From Tulasnella sp. 424 (taxonomy: Eukaryota > Basidiomycota > Agaricomycetes > Cantharellales > Tulasnellaceae), in NCBI GenBank assembly GCA_019633425.1, contig WSUB01000044.1:1-64000 (forward strand): a stretch of DNA of 64,000 nucleotides, read 5' to 3'. Below the pieces are notes generated by a model. That model was not told the DNA's origin. It did no database searches and worked only from the letters and a program-made list of their open reading frames with translations. Position 1 is the first letter of the stretch. Every line of letters starts with the position of its first letter. This document shows, one piece after another, positions 23,101 to 35,871 of the stretch. Both the position numbers and the translations under genes were made by a program.

Positions 23101-25128
23101 GGCGAGTAAAGTCCCCTCGACGTCGTCGTATTACGCCAAGAACGCGATTAGTGACTATGGAGGAAACGGAGTGCAGAATGGGTATCCGGGACAGGGGCAT
23201 TATAGTCAGCATATGCGGGATGTTCATTCCCCTACGCCTACTCCTGGACCTGCTACTCCCACCCCGATGCCTCATACCAGTACCGCCACGCCGTCGAATG
23301 CCCTCCCGCCTCTTCCTCATACCTCGATGGATTTGATCCTCGTCATCTCTTTACCCCCACCCAATTCCGCTCCATCCACCGCTGCACTCAAGTTGCGCGT
23401 CATCAAGAACACGTTGGACTTTGTCATCGGGTCCTTGGGCACGCGGGACCGTCTCAGTCTCGTGACGTTTGAAGTTGGGGTTGGTGGCAAGATTCGCAAG
23501 ACGCCGTTCTTGAGGATTGGCAGGGGCATGGGTCGGGAGAGGTTGGGGAGGTTCGTGGAGCAGATCGCGTTTAGCGGAACGAGGAGGATCGTTGAGGAGG
23601 ATGAAGGTGATGATGATGAAAGGAACGGTGCGGGTGGTGGTGAGGAGGAGTATTTGGTGAGGACTGGGAAGGACGAGAAGACGGATGTTGTTACGGGTGT
23701 GAATCATGGTGCGCTACGACTGAAGCAATTGCGTTTTTTGACGTTGTTTTCCTAACACCCGTTTGTGGCGCCCCTCCTCTAGCTTTGGATACGGTTCTGC
23801 AGCGCAAGGCTAAGAACCCGATCTCGGGCATGTTGCTTGTCAGCGATGCGTCTGATAGCACTCGTCGTGCGCATATGGATCTGGTGTTGGCTCGTGCTGA
23901 GGCTGCAAAGTGAGTTCAGCCTTCTGTTTTTGTCACATAAAGATGTCTAACGAAGCGTTCTCAGAGTTCCGATCCACTCATTCGGATGGGGTCGGTCGCA
24001 TGATCCAGCCTCGTTGTGGTTGATGTCCAACCACACCAGCGGGACCTACACGTTCGTCAAGGATTGGTACGACCTGCGCCCATGCCTTGCTGGATGCATT
24101 GGTGGCATGATGTCCATCGGCCTCACCAGCATGAAGATCCACATGAAGATCCTCGATAGCGGTCGTTTCAGGATTCGAAAAGTCTCTGGTGGACCCGATG
24201 CGGTTGTTTCCAGCGACGGAAAGGACGTTGACGTCGAGGTTGGGGAGCTCCGGTATGGAGAGAAGAAGGAGATGTTGGTTGAGCTCGAGTTGGATCATTG
24301 GGGAGCTGGCGGACGGTCTCAGCACGCCATCACCGACGGCACCATGCGTCATGCCAACGCTACGGACCAGTTCGTTGCGCGGATGGGTCTGGATGCGTTG
24401 ACCATTGGAGATGCAAGCCCCAACCTGGTTGACGGCATGATGGACCGAATGATCGATGAAGTCCCCGTTTTCGAGGTCGATGGCTCGTACTTCGACCCTG
24501 CCGTTGCCAAGCACGTCTCGCGACTTGCCCACCCCATCCTCTTGACCGTCACCATCCTACCTCCTCCCGCCAGCAGCCGACCAGCCTCACCAAACACCGA
24601 AAAGCCCTCCGACCCCGTCATCGTCCGCCGAAGGATGGAGTTGTTGGCGTCGGACATGATCACTCGGGCGTTGGTCCTCTTCTCTCGCAAGAACTACGAG
24701 CAAGCGCTCAAGATCATGTCGGAGACTCGACGGATCCTCAACACCGTTTTGCAAACCATCGGTTCGAACCTGTCGGGCTTGAACGGTCCGATGTCGCGAA
24801 CTCGAAAAGAGCTTCTGACTTTGTCGGCGATTCGGGCGCTGCAGGCGGTCCTTCAGGACATCCAGATCTTGACGGATGCGATGGACGATAATCCCGAATT
24901 GTTTGCTCATGATCATAGAAACCTTGGGGCGCAGCAGGTAAGCGGACCGTGATTTGCTTGGGGCTTTAATTTGAAGGCTAAATGAAATCTCCGTTCGCTT
25001 AGGGAATGATTTTGAGATACCAGAAGAGCTGGAGCGGGCGAACCGCGATAGAGAAGCTCTTCTGGACCTCGGACAGCTCGATCGACCTCGTCCAACGAAG
25101 CAACGATTGGGTGTCGATTCGAGACTAA
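20181..25128 (+). CDS. RING-H2/PH/VWA protein, Ste5/Far1-like scaffold architecture
   Basis: Eight exons: 20181-20501, 20735-20873, 21146-22280, 22358-22645, 22726-23708, 23783-23909, 23965-24937, 25003-25128 (4092 nt, 1363 aa, all phases match). The start has a strong context (GCCACCATGG). Residues 77-138 are a RING-H2: C77, C80, C101, H103, H106, C109, C135, C138. About 505-650 read as a PH domain (REFYVYLFKEAIICVLEDK, and a last helix EGWRAIIAALVEQL) with a Ser/Gly insert. About 828-1130 read as a VWA domain (DLILVISLP, RDRLSLVTFE, SGMLLVSDASDS) without the metal-binding DxSxS. Linkers are low complexity, including a His-rich stretch near 21,966-22,020. RING, PH and VWA in this order is the layout of yeast Ste5 and Far1, pheromone-pathway scaffolds; orthology is inferred, not shown. 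A plain E3 ligase is the main alternative. Confidence 0.75.
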
Positions 25129-25664
25129 TTGTAAAACCTCCCCCCCCCCCCCATCTTGGCCTCTTTTTTTTATGCCTTCATCTTTTTTTTCTGTTTCAGC
25201 TGACCTCCCATCTTGTGGAATCCCTTTTGGTAGAACTTTCGTCTATTATTCCTGTAATATCTCTCCCTCTGCTCCCATTCACCATGTTTTTTGGAACTCT
25301 GCCCCGGGTCTCTTCTTCTCTTGCTGCTACATATATGTTGTCTACACACACACCCTCTCGCTTCCTCTACCGCTGGTCGTGCATTTTGCTTGCCTTTCGG
25401 TTTCCATGCTACTCCCTTTTCTTGTTCACTACCTATGTCGTCAATTCCACAACTTTTTGGACTTTGAAATTGGGGGGTTGCAACAAACAAACACATGGAC
25501 CCTGTTTTATAGTGTCGTCATTGATTCGATCTGAGACTAGACTAGACTTGGGTTTAGCTGGGGACTTTTTATTCCCATACGAGGTTTTGGGCATTTCTCT
25601 TGGTATATATACACCCACACACACTCACACCTCTCTCTAGCTCTCCCTCTCCCATCCCCTTCTC
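25129..25664. promoter_or_regulatory. GDB1 promoter with TATA element
   Basis: C/T-rich region starting with a run of 12 C. A TATATATA lies at 25605-25612, about 55 bp before the GDB1 ATG, followed by CA and CT repeats. No gene in it. Confidence 0.5.
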
Positions 25665-28600
25665 ATGACTTCCAAGGCATCCGCTGCGCTCTCTGCCGCC
25701 ATCCACGGCCATAACCCCATCGCAGCTGCCTCCTCCACCGACGACGCTGGCAAAAGCAAGCCAAAGCCTGCTCTTCCTCCCAAAGTCGATATTCCCGTTC
25801 CCTCGGCCGCAGACCATGCCAGTGCTCCCAAAACTCCGGCCGATGAGGCCATAGATTTCTTCGAAAGCGCGCCTCTCCCCGGAGATGCCCCCATCCAGGT
25901 CTACGAACTCAAGTTGGAAGAGGACGGAGGTCCCAACAAAAGCAAAGCAGTGCGTTTGGATCTTTCATTTCTTCTTCGCAAACGCGCGTACTGACGGTGT
26001 CCTACTCTCCATTCGCTCGCAGTACACTCGTCTCCCCCCGCCGTATCGCCCATACATCCTTCGAGTAACTCTAGACGCCGGTACCCCGCCATGCAAGAAC
26101 GGCGTGTTCTACACCAATTTCCCGCTAGACGGTGGCAAGTTTGACCGGTCGAAATTCGTGGAGAGGAAGTAAGTCCCATTTTCCTGCTTTAGGCAGTTCC
26201 CCAACCAAACACTTGGGAAAATCAAACTGATAATCGCTTCCCCTCTTTACCCCTCACTCACCTCCCTGAATCCTCGTGTAGGCTTCCGTCAATCTTCTCA
26301 AAGCCCATCCAAATCGACCTTCCCATCTCTCACGCTGGTGCTTTCGTCTACTGGATCGAGTACGACGCCCCCGGGAAATCTTCCACGCGCGTTAAGGGCC
26401 GGGAAGGCTACTTCAACGTCGACCCCGTTCTCACCGTCCGCAAACGCAAGGCCATCCTCTCTGATGACCTCAAAGCGCTCTCACCCTCCGCTGGAGGTGG
26501 TGCTATCACTTCGGAGGATATTAAAATCCCCATGGATGGCTTGGCCGTCCTGACTGCCGTGTCCAAGTGGATGGGTCCTCTCACCGAATGGGCCCCGCAT
26601 CTCCGCGAAGCTTCCGAAAGGGGTTACAATATGATCCATTGGACTCCCCTTCAGCAGCGGGGTGAGAGCAAGAGTCCGTACTCGATAGCTGATCAGTTGG
26701 CGTTCGACGAAGCTCTCTTCGAGGAAGGATGGAAGGGCACCAAAGAAGAAGGTGTCAAGCACGTTGCGCAGATGATGAAGACCGCCAAGGAAGAGTACGG
26801 TTTGCTCAGCCTCATCGACGTCGTCCTCAACCACACCGCGAACAACAGCGCATGGCTTGTCGATCATCCCGAAGCAGGGTACAGTCCTCACAACAGCGCC
26901 CATCTTACTCCGGCGCTCGAGTTGGACGACGCCATTATGGATTTCTCCGAGAAAGTCGGCGAGCGAGGTCTCCCTACAACCGTCACCAGCGAGGCAGACT
27001 TGAAGACGTTGATCGACGCGTTGAAGGAGGATATCAAGGCTCTTAACCTCTGGCAATACTACGTCATCGACGTAATTAGCGAGAAGGAGGCCGTCAAGGC
27101 GGTCCTGGCTTCCGGAACCCCCGCTCCCTGGGACGGACCAGCCGTTGCTGGCAAAACGGTCGTAGAGCTGGCCCTCATCCTCAAGGAAAGCGGCAAGCTT
27201 GAAAACTTCGGTGCGTTCTCCAAGCGATTCTGTACGACTGTCGACCCCGCTGTCGGAGCGTCCCTCGTTTCCGCTGCGTTTGTTGAACTCAAGGACGCCG
27301 ATGCCCTGGCGGAAGCCTGGGGAAGAGTTTTGGACGTCATCAATGTCGATCAGTACAAAGAATGGGAAGATGATTCCAAGGTCGCTATCGACAACGTCTT
27401 CAATCGGTTGAAGTATACTCGCTGGGACGAACACGGCCCGAAGCTCGGTCCCATTACCAGGGAGTAAGTTCGCTGTGTGCCGGCTATCCATTGTTGCTTT
27501 GAAACTAACGGTACTCGCATCGATACAGAGTTCCACTCGTCGACACCTACTTCACTCGCCTCCCACCATCCGAAACTCTTCCACGATCAGCACTCTGCCT
27601 GGCCAATAACGGCTGGATCTGGGACGCCGATCCTCTTCAGAACTTTGCTCTCCGCCCTTCCAAGGCTTACCTCCGACGCGAAGTCATCGCATGGGGCGAC
27701 TGCGTCAAGCTTCGTTACGGCGACGGACCTCAATCCAATCCTTGGCTGTGGGAGTACATGACCGCTTACTGCGAGACGCTCGCCACCATGTTCGACGGGT
27801 TCCGAATCGACAACTGCCACTCCACACCGTTGAATATCGGCGTTTACCTCCTTGACAAGGCCCGCGTCATCAACCCTAACCTTTACGTCGCTGCGGAGCT
27901 GTTCACGGGTAGCGAGGAGACGGACTTGATGTTTGTGAGCCGGTTGGGTATCAATAGCTTGATTCGGGAGGCGTACAACGGCTGGGATACCAAGGAGTTT
28001 TCGAGGTTGTTGTATCGATATGGCCTGGGCAAGCCAATTGGTTAGTGGGTATGAAGTACCATGGTTAACGTACCATGCTAACTTGATGCGCCGCTCTTAG
28101 GTTCTATGGACGCAGCGTGCTTGACTTCGGCGGCGGACATTCCTTCACCTTTCGCTCACGGTCCCTCTCGTCCCGGTATCGTTACCCCTCTTCAAGGCTC
28201 GGTGCCTCACGCTCTTCTCTTCGACTTGACGCACGACAACGAGACTCCGCTTTCCAAGAGGTCTGCCGAAGATGCCCTCTCAACTGGTGCTTTGGTCGCA
28301 TTCACGTGGGCAGCCATCGGAAGCGTCAAGGGCTTCGACGATATTTACCCCAAACACCTCAACATCGTCTCAGACTCGAGGAAGTACGAGGTCGTTGAGA
28401 GCGGGGAGTACAAGGGGGTCGCCGAGGTGAAGAGGCTGTTGAACCACTTGCACAGCGAGATGGTGCTCGATGGGTTCACCGAGGGACATGTCCATCAGGA
28501 GAACGACGTACGTTGATTCTTTTTTTGGGAGATTCTTTTCGTTCCTGGGACTAACTGAGAAATTCCATTACAGTACATCGTGCTTCACCGGGTCCAGCCA

Positions 28601-31279
28601 ATCACTCAGAAGGGCTATCTCCTCGTTGCTCACACTGCGTTCCGCAAGGGCACCAAGGATAGGGGACATAGTAAGTTGGCGGTAGAGAAAAGGCTGTAAA
28701 ACACCACTGACTCTTGCGTCACCTTTCAAGTCGATCCCGTCAAGCTTCGTCGCACAAAGGCCAAGTTCATTTACGGTGCCAGCATCGACATCCCTTCATA
28801 CGAGGCCCCAGTCGACACGACCACCCTCCGCGGTCTCCCATCCACTTTGAAGCAGATTACCGACTTTGTTCCCAAGGAGGGTGTCGACGGAGATGAGCCG
28901 TTCACCGAGATCATTGTACCCGACACTTTCCCTCCTGGTAGCATCTTGGTCTTTGAGACCCAGATGCAAGGTATCGACCCTACCCTCGACGACTTCTGCA
29001 AAGCTGGTGTAGACGCGGCCTTCGGAGACCTTGACTTGGTTGATTTGAACGTCTTGCTCCACAGGTGTGATGGAGAGGAGAAGGATGCTACGAGTACGTC
29101 TTGCACTTCTTTCGCCGGGGGCGTGCTTCGATACTGATTAGGCTTGTGTTTGCAGGCGGTGAGATTGGAGCGTACAACGTACCGAACTCGGGGAACCTTG
29201 TCTATTGCGGTCTTGAGGGTTGGATGCATCCTTTGAGGCACATTATGAAGTTTAACGACCTGGGACACCCGCTCTGCGGACATCTCCGAGAGGGAACTTG
29301 GGCGATGGATTACGTGCACTCTCGCTTGGAAAGGTAAGCAATCGACTTTGTGTGGCAGGTGAATCTTGCTGACCTTAAGATTTTCCCAGGCAAGCCACGA
29401 CCTTCCCCCATCTCGTCAAGCCAGCCGCGTGGTTCAAGGAACGCTTCGACAAAATCAAGGCTACCGTGCCGTCCTTCCTTCGACCGAAATACTTCGCTAT
29501 CGTCATCTTTGAAGCGTACAAGGCAGCTCGCCGAACAGTCATGGAACAGTGCTCCGAATTCGTTTCCAACGGTCACGCTTTCACTCAAGATCTTGCGCTC
29601 TGCTCTGTCCAGATGTACGGTTTGGTGCAGTCCGCGTCTCTCGACCCAGGAAAGCCAGTTCCTTCCCTCGCCGCTGGTTTGCCTCACTTTGCCTCAAGCT
29701 GGGCACGATGCTGGGGTCGCGATGTCTTCATCTCGCTCCGTGGTTTGTTCTTGACGACTGGTAACTACGATGCCGCCAAGCAGCATATCCTCGCTTTCTG
29801 TTCGACCTTGAAGCACGGTCTCATTCCCAACCTTCTCGATTCCATTCGCAATCCCAGGCAAGTTGGTTGTTTACTGGTTCTGGCCAAACTAGCACGCTGA
29901 CTTTCCCTTGAAGATACAACTCGCGAGACTCTCCATGGTGGATGCTGCAGAACATTCAGGACTACGTCACGATGGTGCCTGACGGTATCAACATTTTGGC
30001 CGAACCTGTCAAACGAAGGTTCCCCTTGGACGACACCTGGATCCCATGGAACGACCCCCAGGCATACTCCTATTCCAGCACCGTCGCAGAGATCATCCAA
30101 GAGATCCTCCAGCGCCATGCCTTGGGTATCAACTTCCGAGAGCACAATGCTGGTCCTAACCTCGACATGCAGATGAAGGATGAGGGCTTCAACATCGAAA
30201 TTCACGTCGACTGGACAACAGGCATCATCTACGGCGGAAGCCCTAATAACTGTGGCACTTGGATGGACAAGATGGGAGAATCGGTGAAAGCTGGAACTAA
30301 GGGAGTCCCGGGAACACCGCGAGATGGCGCACCAATCGAGATTACGGGTCTGTTGAAGAGCACGCTGAGATGGGTGGACGAACTTGCATCCAAGGGACAG
30401 TTCCCCTTCAAGGGCGTCGAAGCTCAAAGTAAGTCTGCTCGGTCGTCTGTTCTTCAATGGGGAACTGACAGCTATGTCTAGTTGACGGCAAGCTCCAACT
30501 CGTGACATACAAGGAGTGGAGTGACCTTCTCCAGGCCTCGTTCGAGAAGCATTACTATGTCCCGCTTGGTACGTGATCAATTGAGCGGTGTTTTTCTTAC
30601 CACTGGCTTACTTTCTGACTGCGTAGATCCTGCTGACGATGCCAAATACGAAATCAACTCCGCTCTCATCAACCGTCGAGGCATCTACAAGGATGTCTAT
30701 GGCACTCCAAAGGACCGCGAATGGTCGGATTACCAGCTTCGCTGCAACTTCCCTATTGCCATGACCGTAGCGCCAGAACTTTTCGATCCCGAGCATGCCT
30801 TGGAAGCCCTGAAAATTGCCGACGAAGTCCTCCGGGCACCTCTGGGAATGAAGACTCTCGATCCTTCCGACTCTCAGTATCGTGGTAATTACGATAACTC
30901 CAACGACTCGCACGACGCCAGTATCGCGAAAGGCTTGAACTACCACCAGGGTCCTGAATGGGGTTGGCCGCTGGGCTACTTCTTGAGGGCGTACCTGCAC
31001 TTTGAACGCGTCAAGAACCAGGTTAGTTCCGAAATACAGCTCGGCGTAAGAGGGTACTAACTTGATTTCCAAAACCAGGATGTCACGGACGCATTGCATC
31101 GCCTTCATGCCGCCCTTCTCGTACCTCGCAAGTTTATCCAAGATGATCCTTGGGCAGGTATTCCCGAGCTGACCAACGAAAACGGAACGTACTGCCACGA
31201 CTCCTGCCGAACCCAGGCTTGGAGTTCCAGCACGCTATTGGACTTCTTGGAGGACGTTCACCAGCTCCAAAAGTCTTAA
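25665..31279 (+). CDS. GDB1: Glycogen debranching enzyme
   Basis: Bifunctional 4-alpha-glucanotransferase / amylo-alpha-1,6-glucosidase that removes branch points during cytosolic glycogen breakdown. Thirteen exons: 25665-25949, 26023-26168, 26282-27463, 27529-28040, 28101-28507, 28574-28670, 28731-29093, 29156-29333, 29390-29857, 29914-30428, 30482-30568, 30627-31021, 31079-31279 (4836 nt, 1611 aa; all phases consistent; usual family length about 1500-1600). The transferase half has GH13-type motifs: [18 protein letters not shown] with the nucleophile Asp, and [12 protein letters not shown] with a Glu, then THDNETP. The glucosidase half has [21 protein letters not shown] and NDSHDAS with GPEWGWPLG. 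Intron 9 starts with GCAAGT (29858), a GC-AG intron confirmed by frame and by the conserved [10 protein letters not shown] it joins. The N-terminal ~80 residues are Ala/Pro-rich and probably disordered. Confidence 0.95.
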
Positions 31280-31411
31280 AAAATCACACTGATATTTCTG
31301 CTATGGTCACCATTATTATTCCTCATGTTCGCTCGATTTCCGTTAGGCACGCTTTGGTCCAATTGAATGATATGCATATGATCGCAAAGCTAAAGGAAAC
31401 ACAGTGTAGAG

Positions 31412-32541
31412 TTAATGCATGTGGGTATCCACGTCCGTGGCAATCTTTGGTCGGATTCCTGGGTGACTCCTTTGATGACGTGACTGGGTTTCCCGCAAAG
31501 CCTCTCTGATGCCAGAACGGGAAAGTAAAATGCGAACCAGCTGACGTTGACTTGGATCCATCTTTTTCTCAACCTCGGGGAAAGTGCTTAATGGGTCGTC
31601 ATCGTCGTCTGCGTCGGGAGGGTTGATAATGAGATTCGTCACACCGGCGTTTGGTGAAGGTATCTCGAATGGTGCGATGGTGAAAAGAGTGTTGAGAGAG
31701 GATGCGGCAAGTGCTTGAGGGGGACTGGGATCTGATGGTGTTATGGATGCAAAAGGATGTGAGGATGAAGTTGCCGCTAAAGCATGAACGGTTATGTGTT
31801 TAAGGAATGCCTCGACGGCTGCCGCAAGAAGTTGAACAGCTTGTTTTGAAGCCGTCATCTGATGTTGCGCCGCAATGAGGTCCATGCGGCTCGATAATTG
31901 TTGTAGGTTGGGTATCGTCCGTGTAACAGAGCTTAAGGGTATTGCTACATGCGTTCCGGCCCGAGCTAAAATCAAGGAAGCGTTAGTCCAGGGTAGTATG
32001 TCGACGCCTGAGCAACGCAATCCAACTAACAGGTTCCTTCAGAGAGCGTTTTTACCGGTCGTTCTAATGCAAGTTCGTCTGAATAGCTCCTGATGATCGG
32101 TGTCGGACGTCTCCCAGAGGCCGCTCGGATGCGATTCCGCTCCGCTTTGCCCATTCCTAACACCCATCGGCTCAACGCTGTCGGAGGATCTTGATGAGGC
32201 AGTAGTTTACGCTTCTTTCGAGGAGGGTTTTGCACAGGTGCAGACGCGCTTTCTGCTACTGGCGGCTGAGAAGCTTTATGGAGAATGGAGAGGACCAGGG
32301 TGTTGTGTAGAAGCACTAGAGAAGGTAAAGACATCAAAGGTCAGTAAAAAAAAAATTGATATAAAGTAAGAGAATTACCTAGTTCTGGTGTATTTATCCA
32401 TTGTCTAACAAGTTCTTCGAACTCTGCTCGTCCCAGTTTACCGACAAGGAAGTCCCTTAACTTGTTCCAGTACGGTAAGCCGGCTTTGCCAAGCGCTGAG
32501 CCCAATTGAGTGCGGATTTCAAGTGGCGATGTTAATGACAT
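31412..32541 (-). CDS. HFI1: SAGA complex subunit Hfi1/Ada1
   Basis: Transcriptional coactivator subunit of SAGA (SAGA-Tad1 family), nuclear. Minus-strand exons 32379-32541, 32031-32315, 31412-32007. The N-terminus has the family signature: LGSALGKAGLPYWNKLRDFL, then GKLGRAEFEELVRQW. Further on come a basic PRKKRK stretch and IPNLQQLSSRMDLIA. Exon 2 to exon 3 is odd: the frame is restored only by removing 23 nt (32008-32030, GTTAGT...CTCAG), far below the usual intron size here, or by assuming a one-base indel. The product is about 347 aa. It converges on GDB1 (132 bp between stops) and diverges from FIS1. Confidence 0.75.
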
Positions 32542-32744
32542 TGAAGTGAAGCTTGGCTATGGAAAAGAATGAAACAAGATGAGGGAAAGGGTGTGGTGTT
32601 GTGTCGTGGTGGCGGTTGCAAAAGGAAGACACAGTCGCGGCGACTTCAAGTTGCCGAAATGTTCGAGGAAAGTCGACGTGCGAACGCTACTGCGATTGGA
32701 ATGCGAACCACATTCAACTTCATTCACTTCCTCGTGAAACCCCA
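32542..32744. promoter_or_regulatory. HFI1/FIS1 divergent promoter
   Basis: The two start codons (32541 minus, 32745 plus) are 203 bp apart, so both genes must be driven from this stretch or from inside each other. No TATA box or named site recognised. Confidence 0.5.
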
Positions 32745-33457
32745 ATGACGGAATTACCATACGCCGCGGATGCTGAGGACTCGTTAACATACGACGAGCT
32801 TGAGGTATGTGTCTTACATCTAAGCTTTTGTAACCCTGTCCTCATTTAAACCACCTCATGTTTCAGGTGCTGCGACTTCAATACGAGAAGGAGCTCACGC
32901 AAGGCCATGCAAGTGTGCAGACCAAGTTCAACTATGCTTGGGGTTTAATCAAGGCACCGGAACGAGACCACCAGGCTAAGGGTGTAAAGCTCATGCAAGG
33001 TTAGCAACGCCGGCTGAAGTCGGACAGGAGAGGACCCCTGGGCCTAACGAATTCTTCGCAGATATTTACAAGACCGAGGCGCTACGGAGAAGGGAATGCT
33101 TGTACTACATTTCTCTTGGATTGTATAAGATGCAGGAATACTCTGAGTCCCAGCGTTACATCGGTACGTTCCCGCCGGTAGTCTGTCGTCATCCATAACG
33201 TGGCTTAATTCGACAACGTGTTGCAGAAATGCTACTCTCAAAAGAGCCTCGGAACCTTCAAGCACAGAGTCTGAAGGAGCTAATAGATAAAGCCGTTACC
33301 AAAGGTAGGCCACTCTGCGTCTCTTGTCGGGCCAGGGTCCAGCGCTTAACTCCCCTTTGGGATTACAGACGGCTATATTGGCATGGCCCTAGTTGGTGGA
33401 GCAGCAGCTATTGGGACATTGCTTCTTGCCAGCCTTGTACGTAGCAACCGGAGGTAA
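32745..33457 (+). CDS. FIS1: Mitochondrial fission protein Fis1
   Basis: Tail-anchored outer mitochondrial membrane adaptor for the dynamin-related fission machinery. Exons 32745-32804, 32867-32999, 33062-33163, 33227-33304, 33369-33457 give 153 aa with matching phases; Fis1 proteins are about 150 aa. Signatures: a TPR-like helical bundle with [28 protein letters not shown] and [14 protein letters not shown]. The C-terminus is a single hydrophobic segment ([20 protein letters not shown]) followed by basic RSNRR, the expected tail anchor. It converges with the hydrolase gene (stops 332 bp apart; nothing seen between). Confidence 0.93.
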
Positions 33458-33789
33458 TCACACTGCGACCGGTTGCCCTGCCCTCCCTTCATGGAGCAAT
33501 GCCCGGCTGATGCCCGCCACCCATGCGTTTCAAGTCCGCGAAGATAAACGGATACGTGTGAACAACACCTTTTTGGGGACCTATCATATGCTCGTTATAT
33601 CGCTGTCCAGCTTCCGCTTTCATATCGCAATGCATTTATTCAAGTTATACAATCCATTCATACAACCTGTCCATATGTGAATATACTATCTCAGTACCGC
33701 GGTAATGTGTCCTTCAAAACTGAAGCCTGATCGTTGCTCTTTCTCCATATTGCAAGCCAATCAATCCTTGTAATCCTCCGTCGAACCGA

Positions 33790-35871
33790 TTAGTACGCCA
33801 ATGCCTCCTTCGCCTTCTTCTCGCAGAGGTCCTGAACCCATTTGGCAACTCTTTCGACAAACTCATCGTATTGCAAGTTCTTCTCCCGGAAGAAAATGCC
33901 GCAATGTGCATCCACCTCTGAAGGGGAGCCAGCAACAGGGACCCGCAGCCAATGGGTTCGCGAGGGCGTACTCTCCCATGGTATGACGATGAAATGTCGA
34001 GGAATCCCGGGTTTCTCCTTTTCGGCTTGTAGTTTCGCCGCGAGCTCGGCCTCCTTCTGCTCAGCTTTAGCTTGTTTCATCAAAGCGTTGCGTTCCTCTT
34101 TTGCTCTTTTCTCCTCCGCTTTAGCTGCAGCCTTTTTCTCTTTCTCCTCGGTTTTCGCGACTTGAAGTTCTGCTTTCTTCTGTTGTTCGACGAGCTTGTT
34201 TACGGCTTTGTCGTGTTTCTTTTGCTGTTCGTCGTTGAGGGGAGGATGAGGGAGAGGGAACATTGAGCCTGGTTCGGGGTTTGTGGATGCGGTGTCGGGG
34301 GACGAGTTGGCGGTGACGGTTTGTGAAAGCGGACGCGTCCCTCCTGAGTCGTTCGGATTCATAGCAGCCATGAACGGCCCGGTTATGAGTGAGAGGGTAG
34401 ATGCAGTAGAAGCCGCTTCGGCGTCTTGCTGTGTAGCCGGGTGTTCAGACTTCTCGTCCGGTAGGGGAATCGCCGAGGAGCCCAAGTCGACTGTGAGAGG
34501 TTCCGGTTGTGTTGGGTCTGAACCTTCAGTCGGTGAAGATGCGGCTTCGGGTTCCGGAAACTTGATTTCTGGCAACTGGCCTAGTTGAGGTGCATTGCCG
34601 AAGCTAGACGTTACACCCTCCGCAGTGTGAAATGAGGCTTCAGACGCTGTGGACTGAGCTGGCGAATACGGCCGTGGTTCTGGGAAGTGAATCTTCACCT
34701 CCCTCTTCTCGGATTCGCTTCTGGTTGATCTAATACTCCCTTCTCGGGAGGCAGGCTGAGCCAGATTTGGAGAGCGCGATCTTGACCTTGACTTCGATCG
34801 TGCGTATACTTCTGGGACCGTCTCGGTGTAGAAGTTAACCCACTCTCCTCCGTTCCATTTCTCGAGTTTCTCGTAGCGGGATCGCAAATCTGATGGGTCA
34901 AGCAGCATGGAGCCATGCTCCCAATGAGAGACCAGCCAATTAGACATCGCTTTGAAGGGGTCCCTGGAGTGTTTGCGGAAAAAGTGTACCCTAAGCGTGG
35001 TATGGTGAAAGTGAGCAAAAAATGTTGCAGAGGAGAATATTTAGTTTACGAACGCGCTCTGCCCGAGAGTTGGCCCAGGTGTCAGGTCTGGCAATTTCCA
35101 CGAGCTCATGTCATTGGGACCCGGCGACGACCTTCCCGAGGGTGACGGAGATGGAGAGCGTGAGGGCCCGGTGGAAGAGGAAGGGGAAGGAGACGACGTG
35201 CGGCTATCGGCGCTGACTTCTGAACAGACATCTGACTTGGGGACCATGTGGATCTTGTCGGTGTCGTTAAGGTCGTTTTCTTGGGTCGCTGTCTTTTCTG
35301 ATGGGAAAAGAGAGGCTATCCCCGAAATGATGACGTGAGGATGGATACCTGTTGAGCATCATGTCAGTAGTAGCATATGGATTGGACTGAGTGATATAGC
35401 GAACCGAGGTATGGAACGTCCATAGCGATGACACCAATGACTTGACTGCGTCCAGGGTCCGGCTTGTGCTGCAAGCCAGCTTCGGCTACGACAAAGCCTC
35501 CTATCGACAAAGAATCAGTATATCCTCAGGCTTTCATTTTCCATGTCCGACATACCCAGTGAATGGCCAATTAGAATGATAAAGCCAGGCTCCAAGGTCT
35601 GAAGCCATGCCAAAAGCCGATCTACGGACACTTGCAATGGCTTCCTGGACTTGTAAGTCGGATAAACATGCGAGCATAAAGAAGGTATCCGGTCTTCTAG
35701 CGAATAATGCAAGTCTGTTGGAAAGCGCTGGAAGGATGTGTGGTCTCCACGAAATCCATGAACATAGACAAGGTGGACGGGCGGGAAAAAGCCGTAAGTT
35801 GATCCGACTTTGTAGGACGGCCCTCGTGGTGGAAGTTGGGGCACGGTTTGGTCTAGTACGAATGGGAGCAT
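33790..35871 (-). CDS. Alpha/beta-fold serine hydrolase (DUF676-like)
   Basis: Minus-strand exons 35556-35871, 35405-35500, 35054-35348, 33790-34990 (1908 nt, 635 aa, phases match). The N-terminal ~150 residues contain HLVYVHGFRGDHTSF and the nucleophile elbow GHSLGG, as in serine lipases/esterases. A Ser/Pro-rich stretch and a conserved block (VHFFRKHSRDPF, WLVSHWEHGSMLLDP) follow. Then come an acidic/Pro-rich linker, a long Lys/Glu-rich helical stretch (about 34,020-34,200), and a C-terminal VDAHCGIFF that may supply the catalytic His. Introns 2 and 3 begin GTTCGC and GTTCGT. The start at 35871 is chosen as the methionine just before the recognisable domain; upstream in-frame codons look unlike protein. 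Substrate unknown. Confidence 0.7.

Noticed and set aside
26481..27536. 351-codon minus-strand open frame
   Set aside because: Antisense to GDB1 exon 3, which is unambiguous by homology and frame continuity.
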